Assembly (NCBI RefSeq): GCF_004000945.1
Contig: NZ_BIMF01000001.1
Coordinates: 248,001 to 312,000, forward strand
Direction: 5' to 3'
Source: Paenibacillus lautus NBRC 15380
GTDB taxonomy: Bacteria; Bacillota; Bacilli; Paenibacillales; Paenibacillaceae
Length of the DNA stretch: 64,000 nt
A program made the translations under genes and the position numbers. Shown here piece by piece: positions 18,852 through 29,100 of the stretch. The notes under the pieces were generated by a model. That model had not been told where the DNA came from. It made no database searches and saw only the letters and a list, made by a program, of their open reading frames with translations. Position 1 is the stretch's first letter. Each line of letters starts with the position of its first letter.

Positions 18852-20517
18852 ACCGACAAGACTTCATCGCCTGTTCATCCTGTTCCCGCTCGTAGGCAGT
18901 GTAAAATCACTCATTCCCATCGCCGCTCTGGTATCCATTAAATTCCTTAACGGAAAATCGCTGCGCGACATCCCCTGGTACTGGCTGTCCGCCGCCATTG
19001 TCATCCTGGTCTCGCTTCTGCTTCTGTACGGGTATCTGAAGTGGAAACGCTTCGTCTATACGTTGGAAGAAGACAAAATCCTCATCCGTCGCGGCGTTCT
19101 GTTCCGTGAGGAATTGTCCATCTATACAGGCCGCATTCATTCCATGAATATGGAGCAGCCCTTGCTGCAGCGTATATTGGGGCTTACCCAGGTCCGAATC
19201 GAAACGCCGGGCAAAACGGAAGGCGGGGGCATACTGCCTGCCATCACCAATAGCGAAGGCGAACGGCTGCAGCGCTGGCTGCGCGAGCAAACCCGAACAA
19301 GGCAGACGCAGCGTGAGGTTCACCAAGCCCATGAAAGCCCCGACCCATCCGATCAGAGCATTCCCGTTCAGACGGAAGGGCCATCTGTTCAACCGCCGGA
19401 AACGCGAGAGAATTACGAATCCGTTCAACCGTCGAATCATAACATGGGATACGGAAGCGATCTTTTGGAGGACTCCGATTCGGGCGTCGTTGGCAGAAAG
19501 AATACAAGCGATACAATCACGGCAGAAGAGGAACGCAGCACGCTGCTCCAGCTATCCTCCGGACGCCTGCTCATTGCCGCTCTCTCCTCGCCCAACCTGT
19601 CACTGGCTTTAGCCTTTGTAGGCGGTATTTTATCTTTTGCGGATGACCTGCTTCCGGATCAAATGTACCAATCGCTGTTTCAGTCGGCAGGGAAGCTGCT
19701 GCCCGGCAGTTGGATCAGCATTGCCGCTGTGGCGCTTATCGTATCCTGGCTGCTCTCCGCCGTGCTCTACACGATCAAATATGCGGGATTTACCGTCGAG
19801 CGGATCGGGAAACAAATCTCGGTCAGCTGCGGTCTGCTGGAGAGAAAAAGACTGCTCTTCTCTCCCGAACGAGTGCTGGCCATTACCGTTAAAGAAGGCG
19901 TATTCCGGCGCTGGTTCGGTTACGCCGAAGTGAAGGTTCATGTGCTTACGTCAGAGTCCGAGAAGCATTTCATGCTGCATCCTCTGCTGAAGACCGGGGA
20001 TATTCCAGCGCTGCTGAATCGGGTTACGCCTCAATTCAGCGCTCAGGCCATTACCGCTTCGCCGCCGCCCCGCGCAAAATGGATGTACCTGAGGTGGAAG
20101 CTGGCTTTTGCCGTGGTAGTTAGTGCCGCGTGCATTTGGTATTTTGACAGGCTCGGTTTGTTATCGCTTCTGCTGCTTCCGCTCTCGTTAGCTTGGGGAC
20201 TCCTTTCGCACCGGGATTCCGGACTTAATGTAACGGACAAACAGCTTACGATCCGCAGCCGTTTCATTGCCATGTCCACCAGGTATATACGCCGGCCGCA
20301 GATTATCGCCATGGAGGTTAGCGGTACCCGCAGACAGCGCAGAAGAGGGCTTCTATCCCTTCAAGTGAAGATGATATTCAGCGAGATTAACGAAAGTTTA
20401 AGTGGAATGGATCAGCGAGAGATCGAGGCTGTTCGGGCTTGGTTCCAAAAGAAAAAAGGCGAGAACTCCGCATCTGCAGAACGAAGTGTTCCCGCCTCAC
20501 CGACCGAACACTTATAA
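18844..20517 (+). CDS. PH-domain membrane protein, YdbT-like
   Basis: The 557-residue protein has paired membrane helices near residues 10-60, 240-310 and 395-440, each followed by a bPH2 domain (for example YTLEEDKILIRRGVLFREEL and the SVSCGLLERKRLLFSPERV region). Between the first and second modules lies a variable, hydrophilic linker (about 150-235) rich in Ser, Pro and Gln, longer than I expect for the family. It is coupled to the YdbS-like gene and its last six bases overlap the convergent TVP38-type gene. Confidence 0.87.
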   Translation: MNEPTRLHRLFILFPLVGSVKSLIPIAALVSIKFLNGKSLRDIPWYWLSAAIVILVSLLLLYGYLKWKRFVYTLEEDKILIRRGVLFREELSIYTGRIHSMNMEQPLLQRILGLTQVRIETPGKTEGGGILPAITNSEGERLQRWLREQTRTRQTQREVHQAHESPDPSDQSIPVQTEGPSVQPPETRENYESVQPSNHNMGYGSDLLEDSDSGVVGRKNTSDTITAEEERSTLLQLSSGRLLIAALSSPNLSLALAFVGGILSFADDLLPDQMYQSLFQSAGKLLPGSWISIAAVALIVSWLLSAVLYTIKYAGFTVERIGKQISVSCGLLERKRLLFSPERVLAITVKEGVFRRWFGYAEVKVHVLTSESEKHFMLHPLLKTGDIPALLNRVTPQFSAQAITASPPPRAKWMYLRWKLAFAVVVSAACIWYFDRLGLLSLLLLPLSLAWGLLSHRDSGLNVTDKQLTIRSRFIAMSTRYIRRPQIIAMEVSGTRRQRRRGLLSLQVKMIFSEINESLSGMDQREIEAVRAWFQKKKGENSASAERSVPASPTEHL

Positions 20518-21150
20518 GCGTTCGGTCTCCGTTCCTCCTGAACGGCCAAAGCCCGACAATCGGTAAACCATAAGGGTTATCGCAAGAAATACGCCATATA
20601 CGCCGATGGTGATGATGATGTGGGAAGGGTCTGTCATGAGATGATCCCCTACCATCGAGAACAGCAGCATGGCGGGGATTTTGCCTAACGCGGACGCGAT
20701 GCTGTATGATGCGAACGTTACCTTGCTGAGAGCCGCGTACACATTGATAACAATGGAAGGAATAAACGGGATTAACCGGGTAAACAGGATGGTCAAAAAG
20801 GCGTTTCGTTCGAACATCGTTGTCACTTTTCCCAGCCTGTTATAACGGTAAAGCACCCGGTCGCCCCATTCCTGATAGCCGTATCGGATGAACATAAACA
20901 TCAGGATGGAAGCCGCGGTGGAGCCGACCCAAGTGACGATTCCGCCGATGACCGGCCCCAGGGCGGCACCGATAACGCCTCCTACCACCGGATAAGGGAT
21001 CACCGGAAACAAGGCCATGATGACGGCCATGAACATCATCAGCATGATATTGTCTGTCGATCGAATCCATACCAATATGACATCGCCATAAAAGTAAACA
21101 AGACCACCTACGGCGGCGTAAACCAATGCCATTCCTAATTTCTTGAACAT
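20512..21150 (-). CDS. TVP38/TMEM64 family membrane protein (DedA-like)
   Basis: The 212-residue protein has about five or six hydrophobic segments and the family's glycine-rich core PYPVVGGVIGAALGPVIGG together with FTRLIPFIPSIVINVYAAL. Members of this superfamily are linked to lipid scrambling or transport. ATG at 21150 is preferred, with GGAG eight bases upstream; the GTG at 21159 would leave no room for a ribosome site. It overlaps the end of the YdbT-like gene tail to tail. Confidence 0.88.
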   Translation of the reverse strand: MFKKLGMALVYAAVGGLVYFYGDVILVWIRSTDNIMLMMFMAVIMALFPVIPYPVVGGVIGAALGPVIGGIVTWVGSTAASILMFMFIRYGYQEWGDRVLYRYNRLGKVTTMFERNAFLTILFTRLIPFIPSIVINVYAALSKVTFASYSIASALGKIPAMLLFSMVGDHLMTDPSHIIITIGVYGVFLAITLMVYRLSGFGRSGGTETERL

Positions 21151-21214
21151 ACACCACACTCCAGGTCATAATGCACCTATTGTATCACGTAGCATGTCTA
21201 TTGGAACAAGCAGC

Positions 21215-21256
21215 AAAAGGGACATCCCAAGGCAATAAGCCGGGGATGTCCCTTTT
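21215..21256 (-). terminator. Terminator of the GHL10 gene
   Basis: GGGACATCCC and GGGATGTCCC form a perfect stem with flanking A4/T4, functional on the minus strand after the 21357 stop and possibly in both directions. Confidence 0.85.
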
Positions 21257-21356
21257 ATCTTGAAGCGGGCCGTCCGTTCTCTAAAGCGACATCTTGCTAG
21301 GGAAGAAGACCAGCCGTTAACCGGTACGGATTATATCCTATCGCTCTCATGTAAAC

Positions 21357-24296
21357 TCACAGTTTGCTCGGTTTTCCCGGTGGATTCACCGGGGGCTTTC
21401 CAGGCTTACCGCTTTGTTTCACTTTCACCGTGACCGGTTTGCTTGCGGCACTCTCGTTATGCAGACGATCGACAGCCGTCACAACATAAGTGTAGGTTTG
21501 TCCCTTTACGACGGTATGATCAACAAAGGACTGCGTCGTACCGGCGGTTTTTCGGAGAGTCCCTAACAAATGCGACGGATCTTGAACACTGCCGGTTCCT
21601 CTGCCATCAAAACGATAAACCGCATAATACGTCTCATCATCTGTCGACCTCCAGCTTAGCTTCACGCCATCCTGCTCGTGATCCGCCTTCGGCTTCTTGG
21701 GCGCAGTCGGCGCTTCCGAATCGATCCAAGGCATCGCCGGGATCAAGGTCGGATACCGATACAGATCGTTCTTCAGTCTGTCCGTAAATCCGAGAGCATT
21801 ATCCTTAAACCATTTGGAGCTGAAGTACATGCTGCCCCGGACTTCCTCAAAGTTGCGGTTGTAATGGATCTGGTTCGGCATCTCTTCGGGGTTGGACCAA
21901 TCGGCACTCGACCCGATTTTGTATACGGCTTGTCCGCTGTATAGATGAACGTTCTTGCCGGATACGACCCCGCTCCACCAATCGATCAGCTTATCGTAAG
22001 CGGCAGCGGAATAACCGATATTCCAATAAATCTGAGGCGTGATATAATCGATCCACTCTTCTTCAACCCATTTCTTCGAGTCGGCATAGATGGCATTGTA
22101 ACTCTCAAGACCATTGGTTTCAGAGCCGGTCGGATCGCTGGATTTATTTTTCCAGATACCAAACGGACTGATGCCGAATTTCACGTAGCTCTTCTCTGCC
22201 TTGATGGCTTCGTTTACGTTCTGAATGAATTGATTGACGTTATTTCTTCTCCAGTCTCCCTTATTCGTAAAGGAGCCTTTGTGTTGGTTAAAGGTGTCCG
22301 TATCCGGGAAATCCACGCCGGTTACGGGATACGGGTAGAAGTAATCGTCAAAATGCACGGCGTCGATGTCGTAATTCCGAACGACCTCCATGATACCGTC
22401 GATAATAAACTGCTGTGCCTCCGGTATCCCTGGGTTGAAATACAGCTTGCCGCCATATTCTTCAACCCACTCCGGATGCTGCCTCGCCGGGTGGTTGGCT
22501 ACAAGTTTGTTAACGTCTCCTTGAAGACTGATGCGGTATGGATTAAACCAGGCATGAAACTCCATGTTCCGCTTATGGACTTCCTCCAGCAGGAATGCCA
22601 ACGGATCGTACCCCGGATCCTTGCCCTGAACTCCCGTCAGCCATTCTGACCATGGCCCGTAATTGGACGGGTAGAATGCATCCGCCGTCGGCTTGATCTG
22701 CATAATGACCGCGTTCATCCCCGCATCCTCCAGCTGATCAAGCAGGCTGATAAACTGCTGTTTCTGCTGATCCGGATCGGTGACTCCTTTGGCTGGCCAG
22801 TCAATATTGTCGACGGTTGCAATCCAGGCCGCTCTCAGCTCGGCTTTCGGATGCTCGGAAGCTTTATTCACCGTGATGTAGAGGGAGCTGGTCTTTCCTT
22901 GGAATGTGGCTGTTACTCTAGCGGAACCTATCTTCAAGCCGGATACCACTCCTTTATCATCAACAGTGGCTACATCCGGATGACTGCTGGTAAACGTAAC
23001 GCCTTCCGTTATGATCACCGGCTCTTCCATCCAGGAGTAGGTTGCGGACACCGCCGTCTCGAAGGAGTCTCCAACCGTAACCGCTGTAAGACCTTGAAGT
23101 TCGATGCTCTGCAGAACAGGAACCGGATCCGTCACCGTAATGGCATGCTGTGCGGTTATTCCGCGGTACGAAGCCGTAATGTCTGCCGTTCCTGCGGAAA
23201 CTGCGGTCAATTGACCGGCTTGGTCTACCGATACAACGCCCGGTTGATCGCTTACGTAGCTAATTCCTTCAGTCAGCCATACTGGGTCCGTCTGGTTTCC
23301 GTATACGGAGTAAACCACACTGGTTCTCATGTTGCCGGTAAGACTGGTTTCCATATGAAGCGGCCCGGATAACAGCAATTCTCCAGGGGCTGGCGCATCT
23401 TGCGTAATATGAAGCTCATACTGAGATTTTGGTGCATCTCCGTATTCTGCCGTTATGGTTACCGTTCCCGGCGCCAATGCTTCAATGGTGTCGTATGTAG
23501 CGCCCGTGACAGTAGCGATGTTATCGTCACTGCTGGTGAGTTTCACGCCGGTTGTTAATAATGCAGGTTCCGTACGTCCTTCATAGGTTGCATATACTTG
23601 GGGTTTCACCGTTTCTCCTACACCCATGGGCGTCAGCCCGCCAATGTCGAGCCCGTACACCTGGGAAGCCGTATAGAATGCGGACAGCCTGTCGAAGTAT
23701 ACGGTACCTTTGTTTTTATTCGTATCCTTTAATTCGGTGATATAGATTTGATTCACTTTGAGAGGAGCCTTGATGGTAGAGGGAACGTTAAATTTGACGT
23801 ATTTCCAGCCCTTCCAGCTAAAACCGGAGGTCGACGTTAAATCCACGGCATGCTTGACGCCGGAAGAATCCTGAAGCTGGGCCCGGAGCCAGTGGTTCCC
23901 GCCATCGCCGTAAACCCATAAACCGAGTGCAGTCGGTGAACCAGAGACGCTTCTGCCGGTAGAACCGTCCGAGTCTTTGAAGTTGAGGTAAGCCGCCGAG
24001 GTGCCGGATTCGCTGCCCACAAAATCATAAGTTAGAGCTGCAGCATGATGACCGTAATAGATTGGCTCCGGCCTCCCTACTACATCCAGCTGGGCCTTTC
24101 CCCTTGCGGAAGACGCGGACAAATTTGTTATCGATTCAAAATCTTCGATGACGACAGCCCCTGGCTCTCCGGTGCTTGCGTACGCATCAAATGAATTACC
24201 CCAAGCGGAAACAGCCGAGCTGAACATCACGGCTAACGCCAGCGTCATGGATAGAATCGACTTGCTGCTACGATAGACACGCCTTTTGATTATCAT
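21357..24296 (-). CDS. Secreted family 10-like glycosyl hydrolase (GHL10, DUF187) with CBM-like, Big_2 and FN3 modules
   Basis: The 979-residue protein has a signal peptide (cut near residue 41), a CBM-like beta-sandwich (about 45-215, WVYGDGGNHWLRAQLQDS), three Big_2-type domains (about 218-475), a GHL10 catalytic barrel (about 484-865, starting ELRAAWIATVDNIDWP and containing FHAWFNPYRIS and VHFDDYFYPYP), an FN3 domain (about 870-965) and a Gly/Pro/Lys tail without an anchor. GHL10 proteins are predicted glycoside hydrolases, many acting on envelope glycans or exopolysaccharide. The CBM-like module is closely related to that in the 2034-residue protein at 26166-32270, and the upstream region also matches that gene. 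Promoter boxes lie 145 bases before the start. Confidence 0.88.
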   Translation of the reverse strand: MIIKRRVYRSSKSILSMTLALAVMFSSAVSAWGNSFDAYASTGEPGAVVIEDFESITNLSASSARGKAQLDVVGRPEPIYYGHHAAALTYDFVGSESGTSAAYLNFKDSDGSTGRSVSGSPTALGLWVYGDGGNHWLRAQLQDSSGVKHAVDLTSTSGFSWKGWKYVKFNVPSTIKAPLKVNQIYITELKDTNKNKGTVYFDRLSAFYTASQVYGLDIGGLTPMGVGETVKPQVYATYEGRTEPALLTTGVKLTSSDDNIATVTGATYDTIEALAPGTVTITAEYGDAPKSQYELHITQDAPAPGELLLSGPLHMETSLTGNMRTSVVYSVYGNQTDPVWLTEGISYVSDQPGVVSVDQAGQLTAVSAGTADITASYRGITAQHAITVTDPVPVLQSIELQGLTAVTVGDSFETAVSATYSWMEEPVIITEGVTFTSSHPDVATVDDKGVVSGLKIGSARVTATFQGKTSSLYITVNKASEHPKAELRAAWIATVDNIDWPAKGVTDPDQQKQQFISLLDQLEDAGMNAVIMQIKPTADAFYPSNYGPWSEWLTGVQGKDPGYDPLAFLLEEVHKRNMEFHAWFNPYRISLQGDVNKLVANHPARQHPEWVEEYGGKLYFNPGIPEAQQFIIDGIMEVVRNYDIDAVHFDDYFYPYPVTGVDFPDTDTFNQHKGSFTNKGDWRRNNVNQFIQNVNEAIKAEKSYVKFGISPFGIWKNKSSDPTGSETNGLESYNAIYADSKKWVEEEWIDYITPQIYWNIGYSAAAYDKLIDWWSGVVSGKNVHLYSGQAVYKIGSSADWSNPEEMPNQIHYNRNFEEVRGSMYFSSKWFKDNALGFTDRLKNDLYRYPTLIPAMPWIDSEAPTAPKKPKADHEQDGVKLSWRSTDDETYYAVYRFDGRGTGSVQDPSHLLGTLRKTAGTTQSFVDHTVVKGQTYTYVVTAVDRLHNESAASKPVTVKVKQSGKPGKPPVNPPGKPSKL

Positions 24297-24440
24297 TCAC
24301 GAATTCACTCCCTTTAGTATGAATGCTTGCTATCCAAACTGAAGTCCAATTCCAAGCGAAATCGGCTGCCGCTCACCTCCTATCGATCTGCTAGAATAGA
24401 TGATCGTGATGGTCTTACACACATGTTCATCTCTATCTCT

Positions 24441-24513
24441 ATCATATTGAAATTTTATTTCAAATTTCAATAGTTTTAATAAAATATAATTTTATAAATC
24501 AGGCAGGAATTTC
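24441..24513 (-). promoter_or_regulatory. Promoter and conserved upstream box of the GHL10 gene
   Basis: On the minus strand TTGAAA (24465-24470), 18-base spacer and TATGAT (24441-24446). The 20-base core 24441-24460 is identical to 32517-32536, and GAAATTCCTGC (24503-24513) recurs at 32579-32589 with the same 62-base offset. The rest of the 333-base gap is AT-rich and holds only the oxidoreductase terminator. Confidence 0.6.
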
Positions 24514-24538
24514 AGCTGTCCATGACGTAGGGAATCAC

Positions 24539-24578
24539 AAAAAAGAAGCCAACACGGGACAATCCCCCTATTGGCTTC
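24539..24578 (-). terminator. Terminator of the ABM/oxidoreductase operon
   Basis: GAAGCCAA and TTGGCTTC form the stem, followed on the minus strand by a run of six T. It is about 50 bases beyond the oxidoreductase stop. Confidence 0.88.
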
Positions 24579-24629
24579 ACCATTCATTCAGTTCACGTAT
24601 TTAAGAAGTCCGATAATCAGCTTCACAGC

Positions 24630-25628
24630 TTATCCTTCCGAAGGATACTTCAGTCCCCACTGCCCCCGGATCTGATCCAGCAGCCTCATAATCGCAAGCG
24701 ATTCATCAAGCGGCATCACATCGCTCTCAAGTCGCCCTTCCAGCAGACACCGCCCCACTTCGTAAGCCTCGAAGCTATACCCTTTTTCCTGACGGTCATC
24801 TGTAACAACCAGCGGTTCCTCGCCATCTACATGAAGCGAAGCGGAGGTTGCATTCAGGAAGGAAGGAATGTGAATATACCCGTTGGTGCCATAAATATAA
24901 GCTTCATTCGTCAGACCCAGCCGGATCGCCCCGTTTAACGAAGCGGTCTTGCCGGATTCATAAGATAGAATAACCGAGAACTGCTCATCTACGCCCGTCT
25001 CGCCGATATGCGCGGTACTCCATATCTTCTCCGGCTCGGTTCCAAAAATCATGGAGGCAAACGACACCGGATAAATACCCGCATCCAGCAGCGCGCCGCC
25101 GCCAAGTTCCAGGTTCAGCAAACGGCCCTGTGGATTCCAGCCGCTCCGAAACCCAAAATCGGCCTTCAGCAGCCGAACATCGCCGATAAGCCCTTCGTTC
25201 AGCCATTCGCGCACCTGCCGGATCGGCGGAAGGAAACGCGTCCACATGGCCTCCATCAGGAACAGCTTCTGCTCCCGTGCAGCCGCCACTAATTCCTCCA
25301 GTTCATCCCCGTTAATCGTGATGGGTTTCTCGCACAGGACGGCTTTGCCGGCATGAAGACACAGTAAGGCATGCTCCCGGTGCAGCGGATGCGGAGTCGC
25401 TATGTACACAACGTCGACGTCGGGATCCCCTACGAGCTCCTCGTAACTACCATAAGCCCGCGGTATATCATATTTCGACGCAAACTCACCTGCACTGCTT
25501 GCCGTACGTGAGCCAACGGCCACAAACTGAGCATTCTCCACATACGCCAGATCGGCTGCAAACTGCTCCGCAATCCAGCCCGTCCCCATAATTCCCCATC
25601 TGATCTTGCCCGGATTCTGCATCATCAT
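24630..25628 (-). CDS. Gfo/Idh/MocA family oxidoreductase
   Basis: This is a 332-residue NAD(P)-dependent sugar or inositol dehydrogenase-like enzyme. The N-terminal Rossmann fold shows GIMGTGWIAEQF and the family signature AVLCEKPITI with the catalytic Lys; the C-terminal half is the alpha/beta dimerisation domain. It follows an ABM-type gene by 36 bases with an AGGAGG site and shares a terminator with it. It sits inside the secreted-glycosidase region, so a role in processing an imported sugar is a reasonable inference. Confidence 0.9.
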   Translation of the reverse strand: MMMQNPGKIRWGIMGTGWIAEQFAADLAYVENAQFVAVGSRTASSAGEFASKYDIPRAYGSYEELVGDPDVDVVYIATPHPLHREHALLCLHAGKAVLCEKPITINGDELEELVAAAREQKLFLMEAMWTRFLPPIRQVREWLNEGLIGDVRLLKADFGFRSGWNPQGRLLNLELGGGALLDAGIYPVSFASMIFGTEPEKIWSTAHIGETGVDEQFSVILSYESGKTASLNGAIRLGLTNEAYIYGTNGYIHIPSFLNATSASLHVDGEEPLVVTDDRQEKGYSFEAYEVGRCLLEGRLESDVMPLDESLAIMRLLDQIRGQWGLKYPSEG

Positions 25629-25664
25629 TTACTCCTCCTCATCCTCTTCCTTGATTGGCCTTGC

Positions 25665-25991
25665 CTAAAGTTTGTAGAAGCTGTCCCTCTCCACCTTGCA
25701 AATTCGCAAGCCAAAGCTTTCATACCACTCGTTCTTGCCCCGTTCCTGCGCTACCTGATGAGCGGCATTCTCCTTCCATAAACGAATGGCCTCCAGGGAA
25801 TCCCAGTACGATACCGTGATCCCAAGACCCTCATCCCGGGCAGACTCCACCCCCAAATAGCCGGGCTGCTGCGCTGCGAGCTCTGCCATTTTATCGGACA
25901 TCGCCCCATAACCCCGGTCACCTTCTGTGCGCTTGGATACAAAAATGCAGGCATAATAAGGCGGCTTCGGCGTATTCGCGTATTCCGTCAT
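25665..25991 (-). CDS. ABM-type (antibiotic biosynthesis monooxygenase family) small protein
   Basis: The 108-residue protein has the ferredoxin-like ABM fold pattern: YYACIFVSKRTEGDRGYGAM, then LAAQQPGYLGVESARDEGLGITVSYWDSLEAIRLWKEN. Family members act as small cofactor-free oxygenases or haem or quinone interacting proteins; many have no known substrate. It is the first gene of a two-gene operon with the Gfo/Idh/MocA oxidoreductase. Confidence 0.85.
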   Translation of the reverse strand: MTEYANTPKPPYYACIFVSKRTEGDRGYGAMSDKMAELAAQQPGYLGVESARDEGLGITVSYWDSLEAIRLWKENAAHQVAQERGKNEWYESFGLRICKVERDSFYKL

Positions 25992-26093
25992 CCTCTTCCC
26001 CTCTTCCCGGTTACCAGATTAGCCATTACTTCGATTTACCTTCGTTCATTAACCATGTAATCATTATATCGGAACTTCCGTCATTCTTTAACC

Positions 26094-26148
26094 TAAAAAA
26101 GAAACCGCCTCTCTCCTCTGTGATCATCTACAGGAGAAGAGAAGCGGT
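26094..26148 (-). terminator. Terminator of the giant SLH-anchored protein gene
   Basis: ACCGCTTCTCTTCTCCTGT pairs with ACAGAGGAGAGAGGCGGT on the minus strand, a stem of about 18 pairs with two or three mismatches, followed by TTTCTTTTTT. Confidence 0.9.
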
Positions 26149-26165
26149 ATTCTGCCTTCTAGCCT

Positions 26166-29100
26166 TTACTTCAGTTTGTGCAACAGATTATAGATGACCT
26201 GCGCGCTTTCCGCACGCGTGGTCAGGCCTTCCGGTTCAAAGCGGCTCGGTGTATGGCCCTGAACAAAACCGAGGGCATGCGCGGTTTCTACCGCTTCCCG
26301 AACCCAGTCCGGGGATGAAGCAAGGTCGGCAAAATCGCTGCCCGCGCTGATGCTCTCCTGCTGTAGTTTCATCGCGTGGGCATAAGCGCGCACCAGCATC
26401 GCCGCCATTTCCTGACGTTTAATCGGGGCGTCCGGATCAAAACGGTCTTTGCTAGTTCCATTCACGATGCCTGACTCGGCAGCTGCGGCCACAGCCTCTG
26501 CGTACCATTTGCTTGAAGCTACATCGGCGAACGGCGCAGAGCTCTCTGCCTGAAGATCAAGCAGACGAACCAGCATCGCCGCAAATTCGGCCCGGGTCAC
26601 TTGCTGAGCCGGTGCGAAGCGCTCCTTGCTGACGCCTTCGATGAGCTGCTTCGCAGCTAAGTCGGCAATCACTTCCGCGGCCCAGAATGAAGATCGAACA
26701 TCCGCAAAGGTTTTCTCGTAATCCAGCAAACCGTAAGCGCTGAAATGGCGGATTCCCGCGGCCATGCGGCCGTCTTTGTTTACACCGCCAATATACTCCA
26801 GCTCTCCGTTGCCGGATAAATAGTACATGGAGATTCTTTTGCCATTAGCATCTGAAGATACCGGCAGTTCCAGCGTGATCGGACGATCGAATTCAGTTAA
26901 GCTGTGAACTTTGCCATCCGCTGTCGTAAGTCTAAGCTCGAACTCCAGCATGGCTCCCGCTGAAGTCAGCTTTGCGCCGGAGACGCGGGCAGCTTGGGCG
27001 ATCCGCTGCTTCTTCTCGGCCTCCGTTAATGTGGCGGCACTCAGTTTTATCGTGCCCTTCTCAAGCTGGCCAGCATCTGCAAGGCCGCCCAGTTGGCGAA
27101 GCACTTCGACCGGGATCGTTATGGCCAAATTCTTCGCTTCAATATGGATCGAACCATCCTTGAGTATGTCTGCTGCATTCCCTGGCAGCGTAATATCCGT
27201 AAAGTTTCCATCCATCGTTATTACAACTTGCCCGTTCGAGAGCTTGGCTGCCAGCTCGCTCACAGATAACGTGACACTGCCTGACGGCGGTGTCACCGGC
27301 GGTGTTACCGGCGGTGTTACTGGTGTTGTTACCGGTGGTGTTACCGGCGGCTGCACGGGCGGGTCTACCGGCGGCTCCGGTCCCGGATCGGGATTCCCCC
27401 CGCCCCGGGTGGTCACCTTCAAATCATATTCCGACTTGAACCCTTCGTAGGTTGCCGAAATAACGGTCGCCCCTTCGGCCAATGCTCGAACTGAACCCAA
27501 CTCATCGATCAAGGCTATATCGGGCTTACTGCTCTCATAGGTAACACCTTCGATTAAGCGGATACGGCTGCCGTCGGTATAAACCGCCTCCGTGACGGTC
27601 TGATCGGTATCCCCAACCTTCAGCACGGTTTTACCGCTTAGGGCGATCGACTCTATGCTGCCGTTCGGAATTCGATCTACCGTAATCTTCACATCTGCAT
27701 AAACATCCGGCGCTGCCGTGCTGGTCGCTCTTACCACCGCGCTGCCCAGCCCTTGAGCCGTCACGATGCCGTCTGCGGATACGCTAACGACGTCATTCGA
27801 CGGTTCGGAATGGTATACGGACCACACAACGGTTCGTTCCGCACCGCTCGGCTTCACATCAACCAGTAACTTTTGGCTCTCGCCTACAGCTAGCGTCAGC
27901 TGGTTTGGAGTTACTTCAATCCGCTGCGGCTCCGGCTTCGTATCCGATTTCGTCAGCGTAAACTCGTCCACGACGCGTCCGCCAACCGTTTTGGTTACGA
28001 AATGAAGCTCGTCTCCCTTCACTTCTACGGAGGTATACATCTGGGTCTTCTCTTCGTCGACCACCTCATGCCAGCCCCGCTCCGTGTGGGAGTAAAATTT
28101 TGGACCTGACGACCCCGCCACGACGTAGGTTGTGCCCTTCCCGTCCGCGGCAATCTGGTTGTTCATCATCGGGTAGGAACGAATATATATATGATCATGT
28201 CCGTTTAACACGAGATCCACGCCGAATTCTTCAAGCACCGGCGCCCACAGACTGCGTACCTCGGCGGAATCATAGATACTTCCATAAGGCCCGCGGTGGA
28301 ACATCGCGATGGTCCATTCCTTCGTATTGTTAGCCAGATCCTGCTGGAGCCACTTTTTCTGCTCCTCCAGCTGATACTCGCTGTTCAGCATAATGAAATG
28401 AACGTCCTTGTAATCAGAAGAGAAGTTCGTTCCCTTCAGGCTGTCCAAGCCATTGCCCGGCTGGTTAAAGTGAGCCAGGAAGTCTCCGTTCTCCTTATTC
28501 CCCATCACTTCATGGTTGCCGATGGCCGACACTAACGTTGTATTCAGGAAATGCTTCTGGGCTTCATCGAACCAATAGTTCCACTGCTCCTCCAGGAATC
28601 CCTTGTCCACCATATCACCCGCATGGACCATAAATTCGGCGTCCGGATGCTCGGCTGCCGCCTTGTCGATTGTATTCCCCCACAGCTCGAACTCTTTGGC
28701 GGTGGATGCCTGGGAATCGGCAAAATACAAAAATTTCGTTGTGTCTCCCGAAAGCTCCGTTGTTTTAAACAAGCCTTGAGCACTGTAATGGCCTTGGCCG
28801 TCACCGACTCTGTACACATACTCTGTGCCCGGCTCAAGTCCGGCCGCTGTCGCTTTATGGACACGGACGGTGCCGAGATCCAAGGTATGGTACAGCTCGC
28901 TGGCACCATTGAATTTCTGGACGTTCGGCGCATCGAAATCCGTAAATTCGGACCGCTTGGCCAGTTCCACGACGGTCCCATCCGTAGCCGGGTCCGTGTG
29001 CCAGTTGAGCATCCGCGACGTGGTCGGATCTTCGCCCATGCCCACGCTGATGTTGAACGGAGTAGGACTTCCAGCCAGCGGCGAAACCTTGAACTCCAAT

